This document shows positions 18,755 to 29,024 of a stretch of DNA of 64,000 bases, piece by piece. Source of the DNA: Simiduia aestuariiviva (GTDB lineage: Bacteria; Pseudomonadota; Gammaproteobacteria; Pseudomonadales; Cellvibrionaceae); contig NZ_JACHXZ010000002.1 in the NCBI RefSeq assembly GCF_014192475.1, positions 771,310 through 835,309 of the forward strand, read 5' to 3'. The notes below the pieces were generated by a model. That model was not told the origin of the DNA. It did not search any database and saw nothing but the letters and a program-made list of their open reading frames with translations. The position numbers and the translations under genes are program-made. The first letter of the stretch is position 1, and every line of letters starts with the position of its first letter.

Positions 18755-19297
18755 CTAGTCGTCGAGATTGACGATGGGAGTGTCCAATCCAAACTCGCCG
18801 TGGATCTGCTCACACCAGCGATTCAAGCGATCAGCGGTGAGATCTTCCTGCTGATCTTGGTCGATGGCGAGCCCCATAAACAAAGGCTCGCCCGGCACCT
18901 GTGCCTTGGAGGCATCAAATTCGTAGCCCTCCGTGGACCAGTAGCCCACGATGGCCGCGCCATTTGCCACCACCACGTCGTGCAACATACCCATGGCATC
19001 AAGGAAGTAATCACCGTAGCCAAATTGATCGCCCAGACCAAATAGCGCCACGGTTTTGCCAGTGAAATCGACACTGCCAATATCACCCCAAAAATCTTCC
19101 CAGTCCGATTGAATCTGCCCGAAATCCCAGGTGGGTATACCTAAAATGATGTACTCGTAATCTTCAAAGTCGAGCACCGTGACATCCGCCACATCGTGTA
19201 CGTCCACGAGATCCGCCCCTAGGCGCGCCTGAATCCGATAGGCAACGCCTTCGGTATTGCCCTCATCGCTGCCAAAAAACAGGCCGATCTTCGCCAC
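18755..19297 (-). CDS. fldA: long-chain flavodoxin
   Basis: A 180-residue flavodoxin that carries electrons on FMN between low-potential partners. The phosphate-binding loop is FFGSDEGNTEGVA at residues 7-19, with Glu where most family members have Thr. The aromatic loops that sandwich the isoalloxazine are GIPTWDFGQIQSDWEDFW and FGLGDQFGYGDYF; the long-chain insertion is TEGYEFDASKAQ. It is the second gene on this strand after the small gene at 19364-19474 and may share its promoter. Flavodoxins often replace ferredoxin under iron limitation, but no Fur box is evident. Confidence 0.93.
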   Translation of the reverse strand: MAKIGLFFGSDEGNTEGVAYRIQARLGADLVDVHDVADVTVLDFEDYEYIILGIPTWDFGQIQSDWEDFWGDIGSVDFTGKTVALFGLGDQFGYGDYFLDAMGMLHDVVVANGAAIVGYWSTEGYEFDASKAQVPGEPLFMGLAIDQDQQEDLTADRLNRWCEQIHGEFGLDTPIVNLDD

Positions 19298-19363
19298 GTT
19301 AACCTCGACTCAATTGCGCCATTTGCGCACCGTTAAATACGACCGCGCGTGCGGCCTACCCGT

Positions 19364-19474
19364 TTAAAACCAGTAACCGCCGTTGCGGTAACCTTCAACA
19401 GACATACGTGCCACCATTTTGCCACGGGTGATCACGCGGTGGTTTCTCATTACCCAGCGTACTGCTAACTTCAC
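19364..19474 (-). CDS. small basic protein of 36 residues, unknown function
   Basis: A GTG-started frame of 36 codons with AGAGG seven bases upstream, which is a very good ribosome-binding site. The product starts MKLAVRWVMRNHRVITRGKM and ends EGYRNGGYWF; it is strongly basic with aromatic residues at the end and no membrane segment. Below the stop is a short GC hairpin (CCGC-GCGT-GCGG). It lies 66 bases upstream of the flavodoxin gene on the same strand and is preceded by a promoter with a perfect palindrome. I do not recognise the family. The call rests on the start signals and composition. Confidence 0.5.
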   Translation of the reverse strand: MKLAVRWVMRNHRVITRGKMVARMSVEGYRNGGYWF

Positions 19475-19499
19475 GCTTTACCTCTGTATTTTACGGCTG

Positions 19500-19539
19500 A
19501 ATATACTCAAATTATTCCGAAATGTTACCCGAGGTAACA
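19500..19539 (-). promoter_or_regulatory. promoter with operator-like palindrome upstream of the small gene and flavodoxin
   Basis: TGTTACC-CGA-GGTAACA (19523-19539) is a perfect 7-bp inverted repeat with a 3-bp spacer. On the minus strand its lower arm supplies a weak -35 (GTAACA) placed 17 bases from a -10 TATATT (19500-19505). A protein bound there would directly block or assist polymerase. Confidence 0.55.
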
Positions 19540-19660
19540 CTAGGCGGCCGCATTATACCGATTTTGGTCAGAAAATTAAGGGGTTGCGTGGATAACTGTC
19601 AATCGACCCAATGGCACATGAATCTGCGGCAATGGGCGCGCCAATCCGTATAATGCGCCC

Positions 19661-21844
19661 ATGACTCAAGATCCCCTGCACATTCTCAAGCACACGTTCG
19701 GCTACCCCAGCTTTCGCCCCCCGCAAGATGTCATCATCGACACTCTCGTACAGGGCCAAGATGCGCTAGTGATCATGCCCACAGGCGGCGGAAAATCGCT
19801 GTGCTACCAAATACCCGCCATTGCGCGGCCCGGCTGCGGCGTGGTGATTTCGCCACTCATCGCATTGATGCAAGACCAAGTCAGTGCGCTCGAACAACTT
19901 GGCGTGCGCGCTGGATTTCTAAACTCCACCCTCGCCCCGGATGCCGCTAGCGCCATTGAGCGGCAATTGGTAGCAGGCGAATTAGACTTGCTTTACATCG
20001 CCCCAGAGCGGCTCAATCAAGCCCGCACCATTAACTTGCTGCGCCAAGCACCACTGGCCTTATTCGCCATCGATGAGGCCCACTGCGTGTCCCAATGGGG
20101 CCACGACTTCCGGGCCGATTATTTGCAGCTGGGGTTGCTCGCCGAAGAGTTTCCAGAAATCCCACGCATTGCCCTCACGGCGACGGCTGACGGTCGCACG
20201 CGCGCAGAAATTGCCGAGCGCTTGCACCTCACCCAAGCCCGCGAATTTATCGTCGGCTTTGATCGACCCAACATCCAATACCGCATCACGGGGAAAAACA
20301 ATCCGCGCCAGCAACTGCTGGGTTTTATTCGCGCAGAACACGCGGCCGATAGCGGCATTGTCTACTGCCTGTCGCGCAAAAAAACCGAGGAAGTGGCGGC
20401 CTTTTTACGCCAAGAAGGCATGACCGCTCTGCCCTATCACGCGGGCCTGCCCGCCGAGACGCGGGCGCACAACCAGCACCGTTTTTTGCGCGAAGATAAC
20501 ATTATCATGGTGGCCACCGTGGCCTTTGGCATGGGCATCGATAAGCCCGACGTGCGCTTTGTGGCGCACTTGGATCTGCCGAAAAGCGTGGAGGCCTACT
20601 ATCAGGAAACCGGCCGCGCTGGCCGCGACGGCGCACCGGCCACGGCCTGGATGACCTACGGCTACCAAGATGTGATTTTACTCAGCCAAATGATGAGCCA
20701 ATCCGATGGCTCGCTGGCGCACAAGCAAGCCGAGCGACAAAAGTTAGATGCCATGCTCGGGCTCTGTGAAATCACCAGCTGCCGGCGTCAAACCCTGCTG
20801 CGCTACTTTGGTGAAGCCGACCACCCGCCGTGCAACAATTGCGATACCTGTATCAACCCCGTCGACACCTGGGATGGCACCGAGGCCGCGCGCAAAGCGC
20901 TCAGCTGCGTGTACCGCTCCGGTCAGCGCTTTGGGGTGTCGCACTTGGTGGACATTTTATTGGGTAAAGACAACCAAAAGATCCGCCAATTCGACCACCA
21001 GCAATTGAGTACTTTTGGCATCGGTGCAGAGCTGGACGCCAACCAATGGCGCTCCGTATTTCGCCAACTGGTGGCGCGCGGCTATTTGGCAGTGGATACC
21101 GAAGGCTATGGCGGCCTGAAATTGCAAGAATCCTGTCGCGGGCTGCTTAAGGGCGAAGCGCGCATTGAACTGCGACGCGACACCAAAGATATTAAAGCTA
21201 AACGCTCAAAGCATGGCCAACAGTTGGCGCAAGCCGATCAGGCCCTGTGGCAAGCCCTGCGCGACTGCCGCAAACAATTGGCCGAAGCGCACGGCGTGCC
21301 GCCCTACGTGGTATTTCACGATGCCACCCTGATGGAAATGGTGCGCTATCGCCCAACCACCGAACAAGCCATGCTGGCAATTAGTGGCGTCGGCGAATCC
21401 AAATTAGCGCGCTTTGGCGAACCGTTTATTGCCGCCATTGAGGCCCATGTAAATTCCGATAGTGGTAGTGATAGTGATAGTGACGAGGGCCAAAGTGCCA
21501 CCCTCGATGAAACTCTGGCACTGGCACAGGCGCGCATGAGTGTGGCGCAAATCGCGGCCCATCGAGGTCTCACAGAAGACACCGTGTACACCCACCTCGC
21601 CAATTTACTCCAAGACAAGCGCATTGCACTCGCCGACGCCATCGACCTCAGCGCCGCTGAATTGGGCTGTATTCAAGATGAAATTTTGCACTACGACGGG
21701 GGCGAACAGGGCTTTCGCTTCAAACCCGTGTTCGATGCTTTAGGGGGCGCCTATCCCTACGGCCTCTTAAAGTGTGTGCGCGTGGCGATGCTCACGGGTT
21801 CGCTTTCAGGTATAGATCGTGAAAGCGCAGGTGCTGTTCAATGA
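19661..21844 (+). CDS. recQ: ATP-dependent DNA helicase RecQ
   Basis: A 727-residue 3'-5' helicase used in recombination and fork repair. Motif I is [17 protein letters not shown] near residue 40, motif II is [16 protein letters not shown] near 140, and motif VI is [14 protein letters not shown] near 315. The zinc-binding domain (CNNCDTC) and winged helix follow, then an HRDC domain around 525-600. After a Ser-Asp linker comes a C-terminal helix-turn-helix domain (about 620-700). The extra C-terminal domain makes it longer than E. coli RecQ (about 610). Its last 53 bases overlap the convergent formylglutathione hydrolase gene. Confidence 0.95.
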   Translation: MTQDPLHILKHTFGYPSFRPPQDVIIDTLVQGQDALVIMPTGGGKSLCYQIPAIARPGCGVVISPLIALMQDQVSALEQLGVRAGFLNSTLAPDAASAIERQLVAGELDLLYIAPERLNQARTINLLRQAPLALFAIDEAHCVSQWGHDFRADYLQLGLLAEEFPEIPRIALTATADGRTRAEIAERLHLTQAREFIVGFDRPNIQYRITGKNNPRQQLLGFIRAEHAADSGIVYCLSRKKTEEVAAFLRQEGMTALPYHAGLPAETRAHNQHRFLREDNIIMVATVAFGMGIDKPDVRFVAHLDLPKSVEAYYQETGRAGRDGAPATAWMTYGYQDVILLSQMMSQSDGSLAHKQAERQKLDAMLGLCEITSCRRQTLLRYFGEADHPPCNNCDTCINPVDTWDGTEAARKALSCVYRSGQRFGVSHLVDILLGKDNQKIRQFDHQQLSTFGIGAELDANQWRSVFRQLVARGYLAVDTEGYGGLKLQESCRGLLKGEARIELRRDTKDIKAKRSKHGQQLAQADQALWQALRDCRKQLAEAHGVPPYVVFHDATLMEMVRYRPTTEQAMLAISGVGESKLARFGEPFIAAIEAHVNSDSGSDSDSDEGQSATLDETLALAQARMSVAQIAAHRGLTEDTVYTHLANLLQDKRIALADAIDLSAAELGCIQDEILHYDGGEQGFRFKPVFDALGGAYPYGLLKCVRVAMLTGSLSGIDRESAGAVQ
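21458..21484 (+). repeat. GATAGT hexanucleotide run in recQ
   Basis: Four GATAGT-like units in a row, one with a single change, encode DSGSDSDSD between the HRDC and C-terminal helix-turn-helix domains. Slippage by one unit would change linker length but not frame. Confidence 0.8.
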
Positions 21845-22673
21845 AGCTCGCTATAAAGAAATAGCTGTGGTCGTAACCCGCATGGCGATGAAACGATAGC
21901 GGGTAGCCGGGCGGCAGTGCCGCTACCAATTTTTCGGGCATCAGCTGCTCTTCTAAAAACTGATCGGCCTCGCCTTGGTCGACGCGCATGGGAATATCGG
22001 CCTCGGTGCCAGCGATCAGCGCACAAGTGTCGTATTGCGCCCAGCGGCTGCGATCGTCACCCAAATAGTGGGTAAACGCTTTGATTCCCCAGGGGCACTG
22101 ACTCGGCGCGCAAATGGGTGCAAACGCCGATGCCGATGCGTAACGGCTAGGGTTGCGCAGGGCAATCATGAGCGCGCCGTGTCCGCCCATGGAGTGCCCC
22201 ATAATGGCAGCGCGGCTTGCGTCGATCTCTGCGAAGGATGACGCCACTAATGAGGGTAATTCATCCACCACATAGTCATACATGCGGTAGTGTTCTGCCC
22301 ACGGGGCCTGCGTCGCATTGACATAAAATCCGGCCCCTAAGCCCAAGTCGTATGCCGCAGCAGGATCATCGGGCACCTGCTCACCGCGGGGACTGGTATC
22401 GGGGGCCAACAAGGCTATACCCAATTCAGCCGCCACCCGCTGGGCGCCGGCCTTAGTGACAAAGTTTTCGTCCGTACAGGTCAAGCCCGACAACCAATAC
22501 ACAATCGGCACTGGCGCACGCTCGGCTTGCGGCGGTAAAAAGAGCGAGAAATTCATGGTGCACGGCAGCGATGTCGCTCGGTGCCGGTAGCGCAGTTGGC
22601 GACCGCCGAAACAGTGAATATCTGAGACCTGTTCCAAGCTTGAATTTGCAGTGTCTTTGCTGTCTTTACCCAT
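21792..22673 (-). CDS. fghA: S-formylglutathione hydrolase
   Basis: A 293-residue esterase D-family serine hydrolase (EC 3.1.2.12). It cleaves S-formylglutathione to formate and glutathione, the last step of glutathione-dependent formaldehyde removal. The nucleophile is in [18 protein letters not shown] near residue 165; [13 protein letters not shown] forms the oxyanion region; GYDHSYFFI holds the catalytic His. ATG 22673 starts five bases after the stop of the dehydrogenase gene, giving a normal family length. The 3' end overlaps recQ by 53 bases on the opposite strand. Confidence 0.94.
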   Translation of the reverse strand: MGKDSKDTANSSLEQVSDIHCFGGRQLRYRHRATSLPCTMNFSLFLPPQAERAPVPIVYWLSGLTCTDENFVTKAGAQRVAAELGIALLAPDTSPRGEQVPDDPAAAYDLGLGAGFYVNATQAPWAEHYRMYDYVVDELPSLVASSFAEIDASRAAIMGHSMGGHGALMIALRNPSRYASASAFAPICAPSQCPWGIKAFTHYLGDDRSRWAQYDTCALIAGTEADIPMRVDQGEADQFLEEQLMPEKLVAALPPGYPLSFHRHAGYDHSYFFIASFIEQHLRFHDLYLKANP

Positions 22674-22677
22674 ATTG

Positions 22678-23784
22678 CTAATACACCACCACTGAGCGAA
22701 TACTTTCGCCACTGTGCATCAAATCAAAGGCGCGGTTGATATCCTTGAGCGGCAGGGTGTGCGTAATCAAGTCATCGATATTGATCTTGCCCTCCATGTA
22801 CCAATCGACGATGCGCGGCACATCGGTGCGCCCTCGGGCGCCGCCAAACGCCGACCCGCGCCAGCTGCGGCCGGTCACCAATTGAAACGGTCGCGTGGAG
22901 ATTTCCTGGCCGGCACCCGCCACGCCGATAATGCAACTTTGACCCCAGCCCTTGTGCGCACACTCGAGCGCATCGCGCATCACCTTCACATTGCCAATGC
23001 ACTCAAAGCTGTAATCCACGCCACCGCCAGTCATCTGCACAATGGCATCCACAAGGTTCTCGTGCTCAGCCGGATTGACGAAATCCGTCATGCCAAATTG
23101 GCGCGCCAAATCGGCCTTCGCGGGGTTGGTGTCGATGCCGATAATGCGGGTGGCGCCCACCATGCGCGCGCCTTGAATGACATTTAACCCAATGCCACCC
23201 AAACCGAACACCGCCACAGTACTGCCCGCCTCCACTTTCATGGTGAACGCCACGGCACCAATGCCCGTGGTCACGCCGCAGCCGATGTAACAGACTTTGT
23301 CGAAAGGTGCATCTGGGCGAATTTTTGCGAGCGCAATTTCCGGCAACACGGTGTAGTTGGAAAAGGTAGAACAGCCCATGTAATGGAGTATGGGTGTGCC
23401 ATCTAGAGAAAATCGACTGGAGCCATCGGGCATCACCCCTTGACCCTGGGTACTGCGAATGGCTTGGCACAGATTGGTTTTAGGGTGTAAACAATAGTCG
23501 CATTCGCGGCACTCGGGAGTGTATAGCGGTATCACATGATCACCTGGGCGCAAACTTTTCACACCGGGCCCAACATCCACCACAACACCCGCGCCCTCGT
23601 GCCCCAAGATCGCAGGAAACGCGCCCTCTGGGTCATCGCCCGAAAGCGTAAATGCATCCGTGTGACACACGCCCGTGGCTTTAATTTCAACGAGTACTTC
23701 GCCGGCCTTGGGACCCGCCAAATCGACGTCGTGGATTTCCAGCGGTTGACCCGCAGCAAAGGCAATAGCGGCGCGCGTTTTCAT
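22678..23784 (-). CDS. frmA: S-(hydroxymethyl)glutathione dehydrogenase (class III ADH)
   Basis: A 368-residue zinc alcohol dehydrogenase (EC 1.1.1.284). It oxidises the glutathione-formaldehyde adduct to S-formylglutathione with NAD. Catalytic-zinc ligands are in [12 protein letters not shown] and GHEGAGVV; the structural zinc is held by [16 protein letters not shown]; the nucleotide fold is [20 protein letters not shown]. The start at 23784 ([17 protein letters not shown]) matches family N-termini; a longer frame begins at 23820. It is the first gene of a two-gene operon with the hydrolase. Confidence 0.95.
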   Translation of the reverse strand: MKTRAAIAFAAGQPLEIHDVDLAGPKAGEVLVEIKATGVCHTDAFTLSGDDPEGAFPAILGHEGAGVVVDVGPGVKSLRPGDHVIPLYTPECRECDYCLHPKTNLCQAIRSTQGQGVMPDGSSRFSLDGTPILHYMGCSTFSNYTVLPEIALAKIRPDAPFDKVCYIGCGVTTGIGAVAFTMKVEAGSTVAVFGLGGIGLNVIQGARMVGATRIIGIDTNPAKADLARQFGMTDFVNPAEHENLVDAIVQMTGGGVDYSFECIGNVKVMRDALECAHKGWGQSCIIGVAGAGQEISTRPFQLVTGRSWRGSAFGGARGRTDVPRIVDWYMEGKINIDDLITHTLPLKDINRAFDLMHSGESIRSVVVY

Positions 23785-23904
23785 AGCAGCAGTCCCAATT
23801 TTATTGTTATAAATAAACACCTGAGTGTTTATGACAGCGGACTACCTTACCGCTGTCAGCGTTCAAATTGAAGTATCGATAGCGCCCCTACCCCGGCCAC
23901 CGTG

Positions 23905-26265
23905 CTAATTAGAAGACGCACTCCCTTCATTCAATTCGACCACCTGTTCCAATTCTTTCACGGTAGCGTCGAAGACGTCACTCAATGCGCGGAAGTGAGG
24001 CTGATCAATTTCGCGGCCCATGCGCAGACCCACATTCATCTTCTTGACGCGTTCATACAGCGGGTTCATGCCTAAATTCGCACTAATCCCTTTCATGTTA
24101 TGCATCAACGATCGCTGAGTATCGTGGTCATCATCGTTCACTGCGCGTTCAAGCAGTTCCATAAAGTTGCGATTGTTGAGCAAAAACGATTGAAACATAC
24201 TCATCATCCGCGCGGGGCTCTTCTTCGCGGAGGCGGGCAACTTCTCTGGCAGGATATAGCGCAATCCGTCTGGAAATTTTAGCGGTTCCCGCTCAACCAG
24301 CGCGCTAGCCTTGCTTGTTTGCTCGGGTTTGTATCGCCCGATCTTGTGCGCGAAATCAACAATGAGACTCTGCAACTGGCCCATGTCGATTGGTTTCGCC
24401 AAATACTCATCCATACCGGATTCCAAGCAACGTTCGCGATCACCGTCCATGGCATTAGCAGTCATGGCGATGATGGGAACCTCACGATAAAAATCCCCTG
24501 CATCGCCATTGCGAATCGCGCGGGTGGTTTCATAACCGTCCATGACCGGCATTTGGCAATCCATGAGCACCAAATCGACGCGCACACTCTTTAACACTTC
24601 AATGGCAATTTCCCCATTTTCGGCAAACACCTGATGGGAGACAAAATTCTCCAATATTCCTTCAACCACCGAACGATTAATGTCATTGTCCTCAACGATC
24701 AACACTCGCAAAGGCAATATGCCCTCAGTGGGCGCCACCGTTTTTTCGGCCTCGGGCGCCACGCTGCGCTCTTGGCTCAAGCAGGCGTATAACTCTACAG
24801 GTGACACCGGTTTGCCAATGTAGCCGGTCAATGGCAAGTTGGGGGCATCAAAACGATCATCGTTGTCGTAGTCGATGACCCACACGCGCTTCACACAGGG
24901 GTGGTCGCGCACAAACTGTTCCAATATATCCGGTGGAAACTGGCTGGCGGTGGCGCCGTCAACCAACAGCACATCGACGTTGGCGGCCACACTGCCGTCC
25001 AACCTCATCAGCTCATCCACGGCACTGCAGCGCACCACATTGTATTTCGCTCGACGCAAATAGTTTTGCACGATGCGTTGGGTCACAGGATTGGTGTCAA
25101 TCCACAGCACATTCACATCGGCATGATTGACGTCGAATACACCTTTATTTTTGTTCTCCACCAAGCCCACGGGAACGCTAAAACTAAACACCGATCCCTT
25201 GCCCTTCTCGCTGGTCGCCCAAACGTCTCCACCCATCAAACGGCACAGCTGCTTACAGATGGCCAAACCCAGCCCAGTGCCGCCGTATTTACGGGTGGTT
25301 GACGAATCCGCTTGCGTAAAGGGGGTAAACAATTGCTCCAACGCAGCGGCATCGATACCAATACCGGTATCCTCCACCCGGCAGCTAAGCGTGGCTTGCC
25401 CGCCTTCAGTTCGCACTAACTCAGCCACCAACTTCACAGAGCCCTTAGACGTAAACTTAACGGCATTACCCATTAAATTACTGATAACTTGGCGAACTCG
25501 CCCAGGGTCGCCCAACAACATTTCATGGTCGACGCCCGTGGCATCCAAAATAATGTCTATGTCTTTGTGTCCGCGCTGAAAACCAAAGGTGCGCACGGTT
25601 TCGCCCAACAGCTCTAAGATGTTGAATGCCACATGCTCCACTTCCAGCTTGCCCGCTTCAACTTTAGATATGTCGATGATGTCGTTGATAACTGCCAGTA
25701 ATGCATTGGCGCTTTTTTTCGCCGTCTCCAGTCGCTTGCTTTGCTCTGGATCAGCCTCGTGCTTGAGCGCCAAATCGATCATGCCCACCACGCCGTTTAT
25801 GGGCGTCCGCACTTCGTGACTCATGCAGGCAAGAAAATTGCGCTTGGCGTTGTTGGCATCTTCGGCATCTTGCAGCGCGAGCTCCAGCTTGTAGGTGGAG
25901 GGAATGCTCAATATCGCCTTCCGGTTCATAAAGAGCGCAACCGCCGTCAATACCGACACGATAGCCGTGGCGAACTTAACCAGACCATGCCAACCGTAGG
26001 TACCGTGCCAGACGGTGTAAATGGAAAATAGATGGGTAATTCCGCACAGCAAAATAAACGCGGCAAACAGAATGAATATGCCTTTGAACTTCACGTCTTT
26101 GCGCTGACGAATCAAGTGGATCAATAGCACTGGGATCGAGAAATACGACACCGCAATCAGCAAGTCAGACACCACATTGATCCAGAGTATGCTCGGTAAC
26201 CACAGGTAACAGTGCCCGTGGGGCATGTACTCGTTGCTGAAAAACTGAAGGAGCTGTTCGGTCAT
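23905..26265 (-). CDS. hybrid histidine kinase with ethylene-receptor-like sensor domain
   Basis: About 786 residues. The three-helix N-terminus matches the ethylene-binding domain of plant ETR1: SDLLIAVSYFSIP (33-45) and FILLCGITHL (70-79) align without gaps, and Asp34, Tyr41, Ile71, Cys74 and His78 each fall nine residues after ETR1 Asp25, Tyr32, Ile62, Cys65 and His69. Cys and His are the copper ligands needed for ethylene binding. Next come HisKA with His150 (FLACMSHEVRTPINGV), the ATPase domain, a degenerate receiver, a good receiver (LIVEDNDINRS, DLVLMDCQMPVMDGYE) and a C-terminal Hpt domain (SLMHNMKGISANLG). Plant ETR1 has a GAF domain before the kinase; this protein does not. ATG 26265 follows GGGAA. 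Ethylene binding is predicted, not shown. Confidence 0.9.
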   Translation of the reverse strand: MTEQLLQFFSNEYMPHGHCYLWLPSILWINVVSDLLIAVSYFSIPVLLIHLIRQRKDVKFKGIFILFAAFILLCGITHLFSIYTVWHGTYGWHGLVKFATAIVSVLTAVALFMNRKAILSIPSTYKLELALQDAEDANNAKRNFLACMSHEVRTPINGVVGMIDLALKHEADPEQSKRLETAKKSANALLAVINDIIDISKVEAGKLEVEHVAFNILELLGETVRTFGFQRGHKDIDIILDATGVDHEMLLGDPGRVRQVISNLMGNAVKFTSKGSVKLVAELVRTEGGQATLSCRVEDTGIGIDAAALEQLFTPFTQADSSTTRKYGGTGLGLAICKQLCRLMGGDVWATSEKGKGSVFSFSVPVGLVENKNKGVFDVNHADVNVLWIDTNPVTQRIVQNYLRRAKYNVVRCSAVDELMRLDGSVAANVDVLLVDGATASQFPPDILEQFVRDHPCVKRVWVIDYDNDDRFDAPNLPLTGYIGKPVSPVELYACLSQERSVAPEAEKTVAPTEGILPLRVLIVEDNDINRSVVEGILENFVSHQVFAENGEIAIEVLKSVRVDLVLMDCQMPVMDGYETTRAIRNGDAGDFYREVPIIAMTANAMDGDRERCLESGMDEYLAKPIDMGQLQSLIVDFAHKIGRYKPEQTSKASALVEREPLKFPDGLRYILPEKLPASAKKSPARMMSMFQSFLLNNRNFMELLERAVNDDDHDTQRSLMHNMKGISANLGMNPLYERVKKMNVGLRMGREIDQPHFRALSDVFDATVKELEQVVELNEGSASSN

Positions 26266-26466
26266 AGGGGTTCCCAATAGGATGATTTTTGATCAGCGCG
26301 CCATGAATGCCGCCAGCGGCCACTCAAAGAATAGTAAACTCTGGCGTTTTTGCCCTGTTCACGCGCCCTGGACCCTCGATCAACCTAGCCTCCCCGAGTA
26401 ATTAATTGGCAACTCAACCGGCAGACACACCTCTGCCACCTATAGCCGAGCCGAATTAGCACCCAT

Positions 26467-26495
26467 AAAAAAGGGCCACTGAAACGTGACCCTTT
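26467..26495 (-). terminator. terminator of the ccm operon
   Basis: AAAGGG-C-CAC and GTG-A-CCCTTT form a hairpin with one mismatch, followed on the minus strand by a run of T. It sits 27 bases beyond the ccmG stop. Confidence 0.75.
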
Positions 26496-26521
26496 GTTAA
26501 ATAGCTGTTTAGTGCTACCAG

Positions 26522-27052
26522 CTATTGATTTTCCAACTGCTGTATCAGCGGGCGCAGATCGCGCAGCCAGACCCGCTCATCCACAACCCCTACGTGCTTA
26601 AAGCGAATAATGCCCTCGCGATCCACCACATAGGTCTCCGGCGCGCCGAAGACTCCCAGATCAAGCCCAAGGCGGCCGTCGGCGTCCACGATTGAAAGCA
26701 CATAAGGATTGTGAAACTCAGCCAACCACTTGCGGGCCTGGTCCACATCATCTTTGTAATTCAAGCCAACAATGCGCACGCCCTGCTCGGCCAGTGTATT
26801 GAGGTAGGGATGCTCGACCCGGCAAGACACACACCAGGTGGCCCAAACATTGAGCAAACTGACATGCCCCTTGAACACCGAGCGATCGACCTTTTGGCTG
26901 CCGTCTTCTAACGTCACCAAGTGGAACGGAGGCACAGGGCGATCAATTAGTGCCGACGGCATGGCGTTGGGATCCAGCTTCAAGCCCTGCCAAAACAACA
27001 ACGCCAGCGCCGCAAACACGGCCAACGGAATAAATAGCTTAAGGCGCTGCAA
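26522..27052 (-). CDS. ccmG: periplasmic thiol:disulfide oxidoreductase for cytochrome c maturation
   Basis: About 176 residues: a single N-terminal membrane anchor (LFIPLAVFAALALLFW) and a thioredoxin fold with active site WATWCVSCRVEHPYL. CcmG/DsbE keeps apocytochrome c cysteines reduced for haem attachment. I chose TTG 27052 because a perfect GGAGGT lies six bases upstream and the product then begins directly at the anchor; the longer frame from 27100 lies inside ccmF. It overlaps ccmF by 14 bases. It is the last gene before the terminator. Confidence 0.9.
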   Translation of the reverse strand: MQRLKLFIPLAVFAALALLFWQGLKLDPNAMPSALIDRPVPPFHLVTLEDGSQKVDRSVFKGHVSLLNVWATWCVSCRVEHPYLNTLAEQGVRIVGLNYKDDVDQARKWLAEFHNPYVLSIVDADGRLGLDLGVFGAPETYVVDREGIIRFKHVGVVDERVWLRDLRPLIQQLENQ

Positions 27053-29024
27053 CGGGTACCTCCTGTGCTTCAGCCGAAATCGCGGCTTTACGCGTAACAA
27101 ACCGGTAGCGCTTGTCCCATACGGTCAATAGCCCCGCGATTCCCATAAACAGGGCGCCCAGCCAAATCCAGCGCACAAAGGGTTTCACTTGAACTCGCAC
27201 CGCCCAATCGCCGTTATCAAGGGGCTCGCCGAGCGCAACAAACACGTCGCGAAATAGACCAGCGTCAATTCCCGCTTCGGTCATTAAATTCCCACCGGAG
27301 AAGTAGCGGCGCTTTTGCGGCAACAGTACGGCCACCTCTTCACCGCCGTAGGTGACTACCACCAAGCCCTCGTCAGCCAAATAATTGGGCCCGCGCAATT
27401 TGCGCATTTCTACCAACTCAAAATGGTACCCCGCGACATCGAGCGATTTGCCAGGCGACAAGCGCACATCCCTCGCCTCATTAAACAGCGATACAAAACT
27501 CACACCTATCAAGGTCACCGCCATGCCCAAATGCGCGAGATGCATACAAAAAAAGCTCAATGGCAGCTTTGACAATCCCTCTCGCCACGATGCGCGGTGA
27601 CGCAGCTTAGTGCGCAAATCCTGCACTGCAGCGAACACAATCCAGCTGGCGATAAACACGGCCACCGACGCTTGCCATAAATAGGGGCCGTCTGCCGCCA
27701 AGGGCGTGACCACGCCTAGCAGCAATGCACCCACAAACGGCCAGCGCAAATTGCTTAACAACTTGGCTGCCGGTGTGCGCTTGTATTGCGTCAAGGGCCC
27801 CACCGCTAACAGCACGCACAATATGCCCATTAAGGGAATAAAAAAGCGATTGAAATACGGCGGTCCAACAGAGAGCTTGCCCCAGCCTAATGCATCGGCA
27901 ATCAGCGGGTAGAGTGTGCCCAGCAACACCGTAAATAGCACCACCACCAGCAACACATTGTTAGACAGTAAAAACCACTCGCGGGAAAAACCCAAAAAGG
28001 AAACAGAGCTGCGCACGGCGGGCACGCGCAGGGCATACAAGGTCAATGAACCACCCACAACCAACAACAAAAACGCCAGAATGAACAAACCTCGCTCAGG
28101 ATCTGTAGCGAAGGCATGCACAGACGTCAGCACCCCCGAGCGCACCAAGAAAGTGCCGAGCAGACTCAGTGAAAAAGTAAAAATGGCCAGCAACAGCGTC
28201 CAGCTTTTAAACACACCGCGCTTTTCCGTCACCGCCAGTGAATGCATGAGCGCAGTACCCGCAAGCCACGGCATAAACGACGCGTTTTCGACGGGGTCCC
28301 AAAACCACCAGCCACCCCACCCTAGCTCGTAATAGGCCCACCAACTGCCAAGCGCAATGCCCACCGTTAAAAACGCCCAAGCGAGATTTGTCCACGGCCG
28401 CGACCAGCGCGCCCAGGCGCTATCCAGTCGACCGGAAATGAGCGTGGCTATGGCAAACGCAAAGCTCACGGAGAAACCCACGTAACCCATGTACAACATC
28501 GGCGGGTGGATGATCAGGCCAAAATCTTGCAACAGTGGATTTAAATCGCTGCCCTCGACCGGCGCGCCGGGCAACAGCCTGTCGAAAGGGTTGGACGTAA
28601 ACAGGGTGAAGCTAAGGAAACCCACAGCCACCATGCCCATCACCGCCAGCACGCGCGCGCGCATTTCGATGGGCATATGTGCCGACTTCAAAGCCACGGC
28701 CCAAGTCCACACCGTCAAAATCAATACCCACAACAGCAGCGATCCCTCGTGGCCGCCCCATACCGCGCTGAGCTTGTAATACCAAGGCAGCAAGCTATTG
28801 GAATTGCTGGCCACATAGGCCACGGAAAAATCATCTATGGCAAAGGAGTAACTCAAACACACAAACGCCAATGCCACAAAAACAAAGGAACCAGTGGCCA
28901 GCGAGGGGGCGGTACTCATCCACAGCGCCCTGCCGTTAAAGCTGCCCGACAATGGCAAGACCGATAACAGCAGTGACAAGCCAAGGGACAAAACCAGTGC
29001 AAAATGCCCTAACTCAGGAATCAT
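27039..29024 (-). CDS. ccmF: haem lyase subunit CcmF
   Basis: About 661 residues with about 15 membrane segments. The haem-handling WWD motif is GWGGWWFWDPVENASFMPWL near residue 240. LLWVLILTVWTWAVALKS and SGVLTSVHAFATDPERG are also typical. CcmF attaches haem from CcmE to apocytochrome c in the periplasm. ATG 29024 has GGAG nine bases upstream and overlaps the end of ccmE, as in other ccm operons. Confidence 0.95.
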   Translation of the reverse strand: MIPELGHFALVLSLGLSLLLSVLPLSGSFNGRALWMSTAPSLATGSFVFVALAFVCLSYSFAIDDFSVAYVASNSNSLLPWYYKLSAVWGGHEGSLLLWVLILTVWTWAVALKSAHMPIEMRARVLAVMGMVAVGFLSFTLFTSNPFDRLLPGAPVEGSDLNPLLQDFGLIIHPPMLYMGYVGFSVSFAFAIATLISGRLDSAWARWSRPWTNLAWAFLTVGIALGSWWAYYELGWGGWWFWDPVENASFMPWLAGTALMHSLAVTEKRGVFKSWTLLLAIFTFSLSLLGTFLVRSGVLTSVHAFATDPERGLFILAFLLLVVGGSLTLYALRVPAVRSSVSFLGFSREWFLLSNNVLLVVVLFTVLLGTLYPLIADALGWGKLSVGPPYFNRFFIPLMGILCVLLAVGPLTQYKRTPAAKLLSNLRWPFVGALLLGVVTPLAADGPYLWQASVAVFIASWIVFAAVQDLRTKLRHRASWREGLSKLPLSFFCMHLAHLGMAVTLIGVSFVSLFNEARDVRLSPGKSLDVAGYHFELVEMRKLRGPNYLADEGLVVVTYGGEEVAVLLPQKRRYFSGGNLMTEAGIDAGLFRDVFVALGEPLDNGDWAVRVQVKPFVRWIWLGALFMGIAGLLTVWDKRYRFVTRKAAISAEAQEVPVAAP

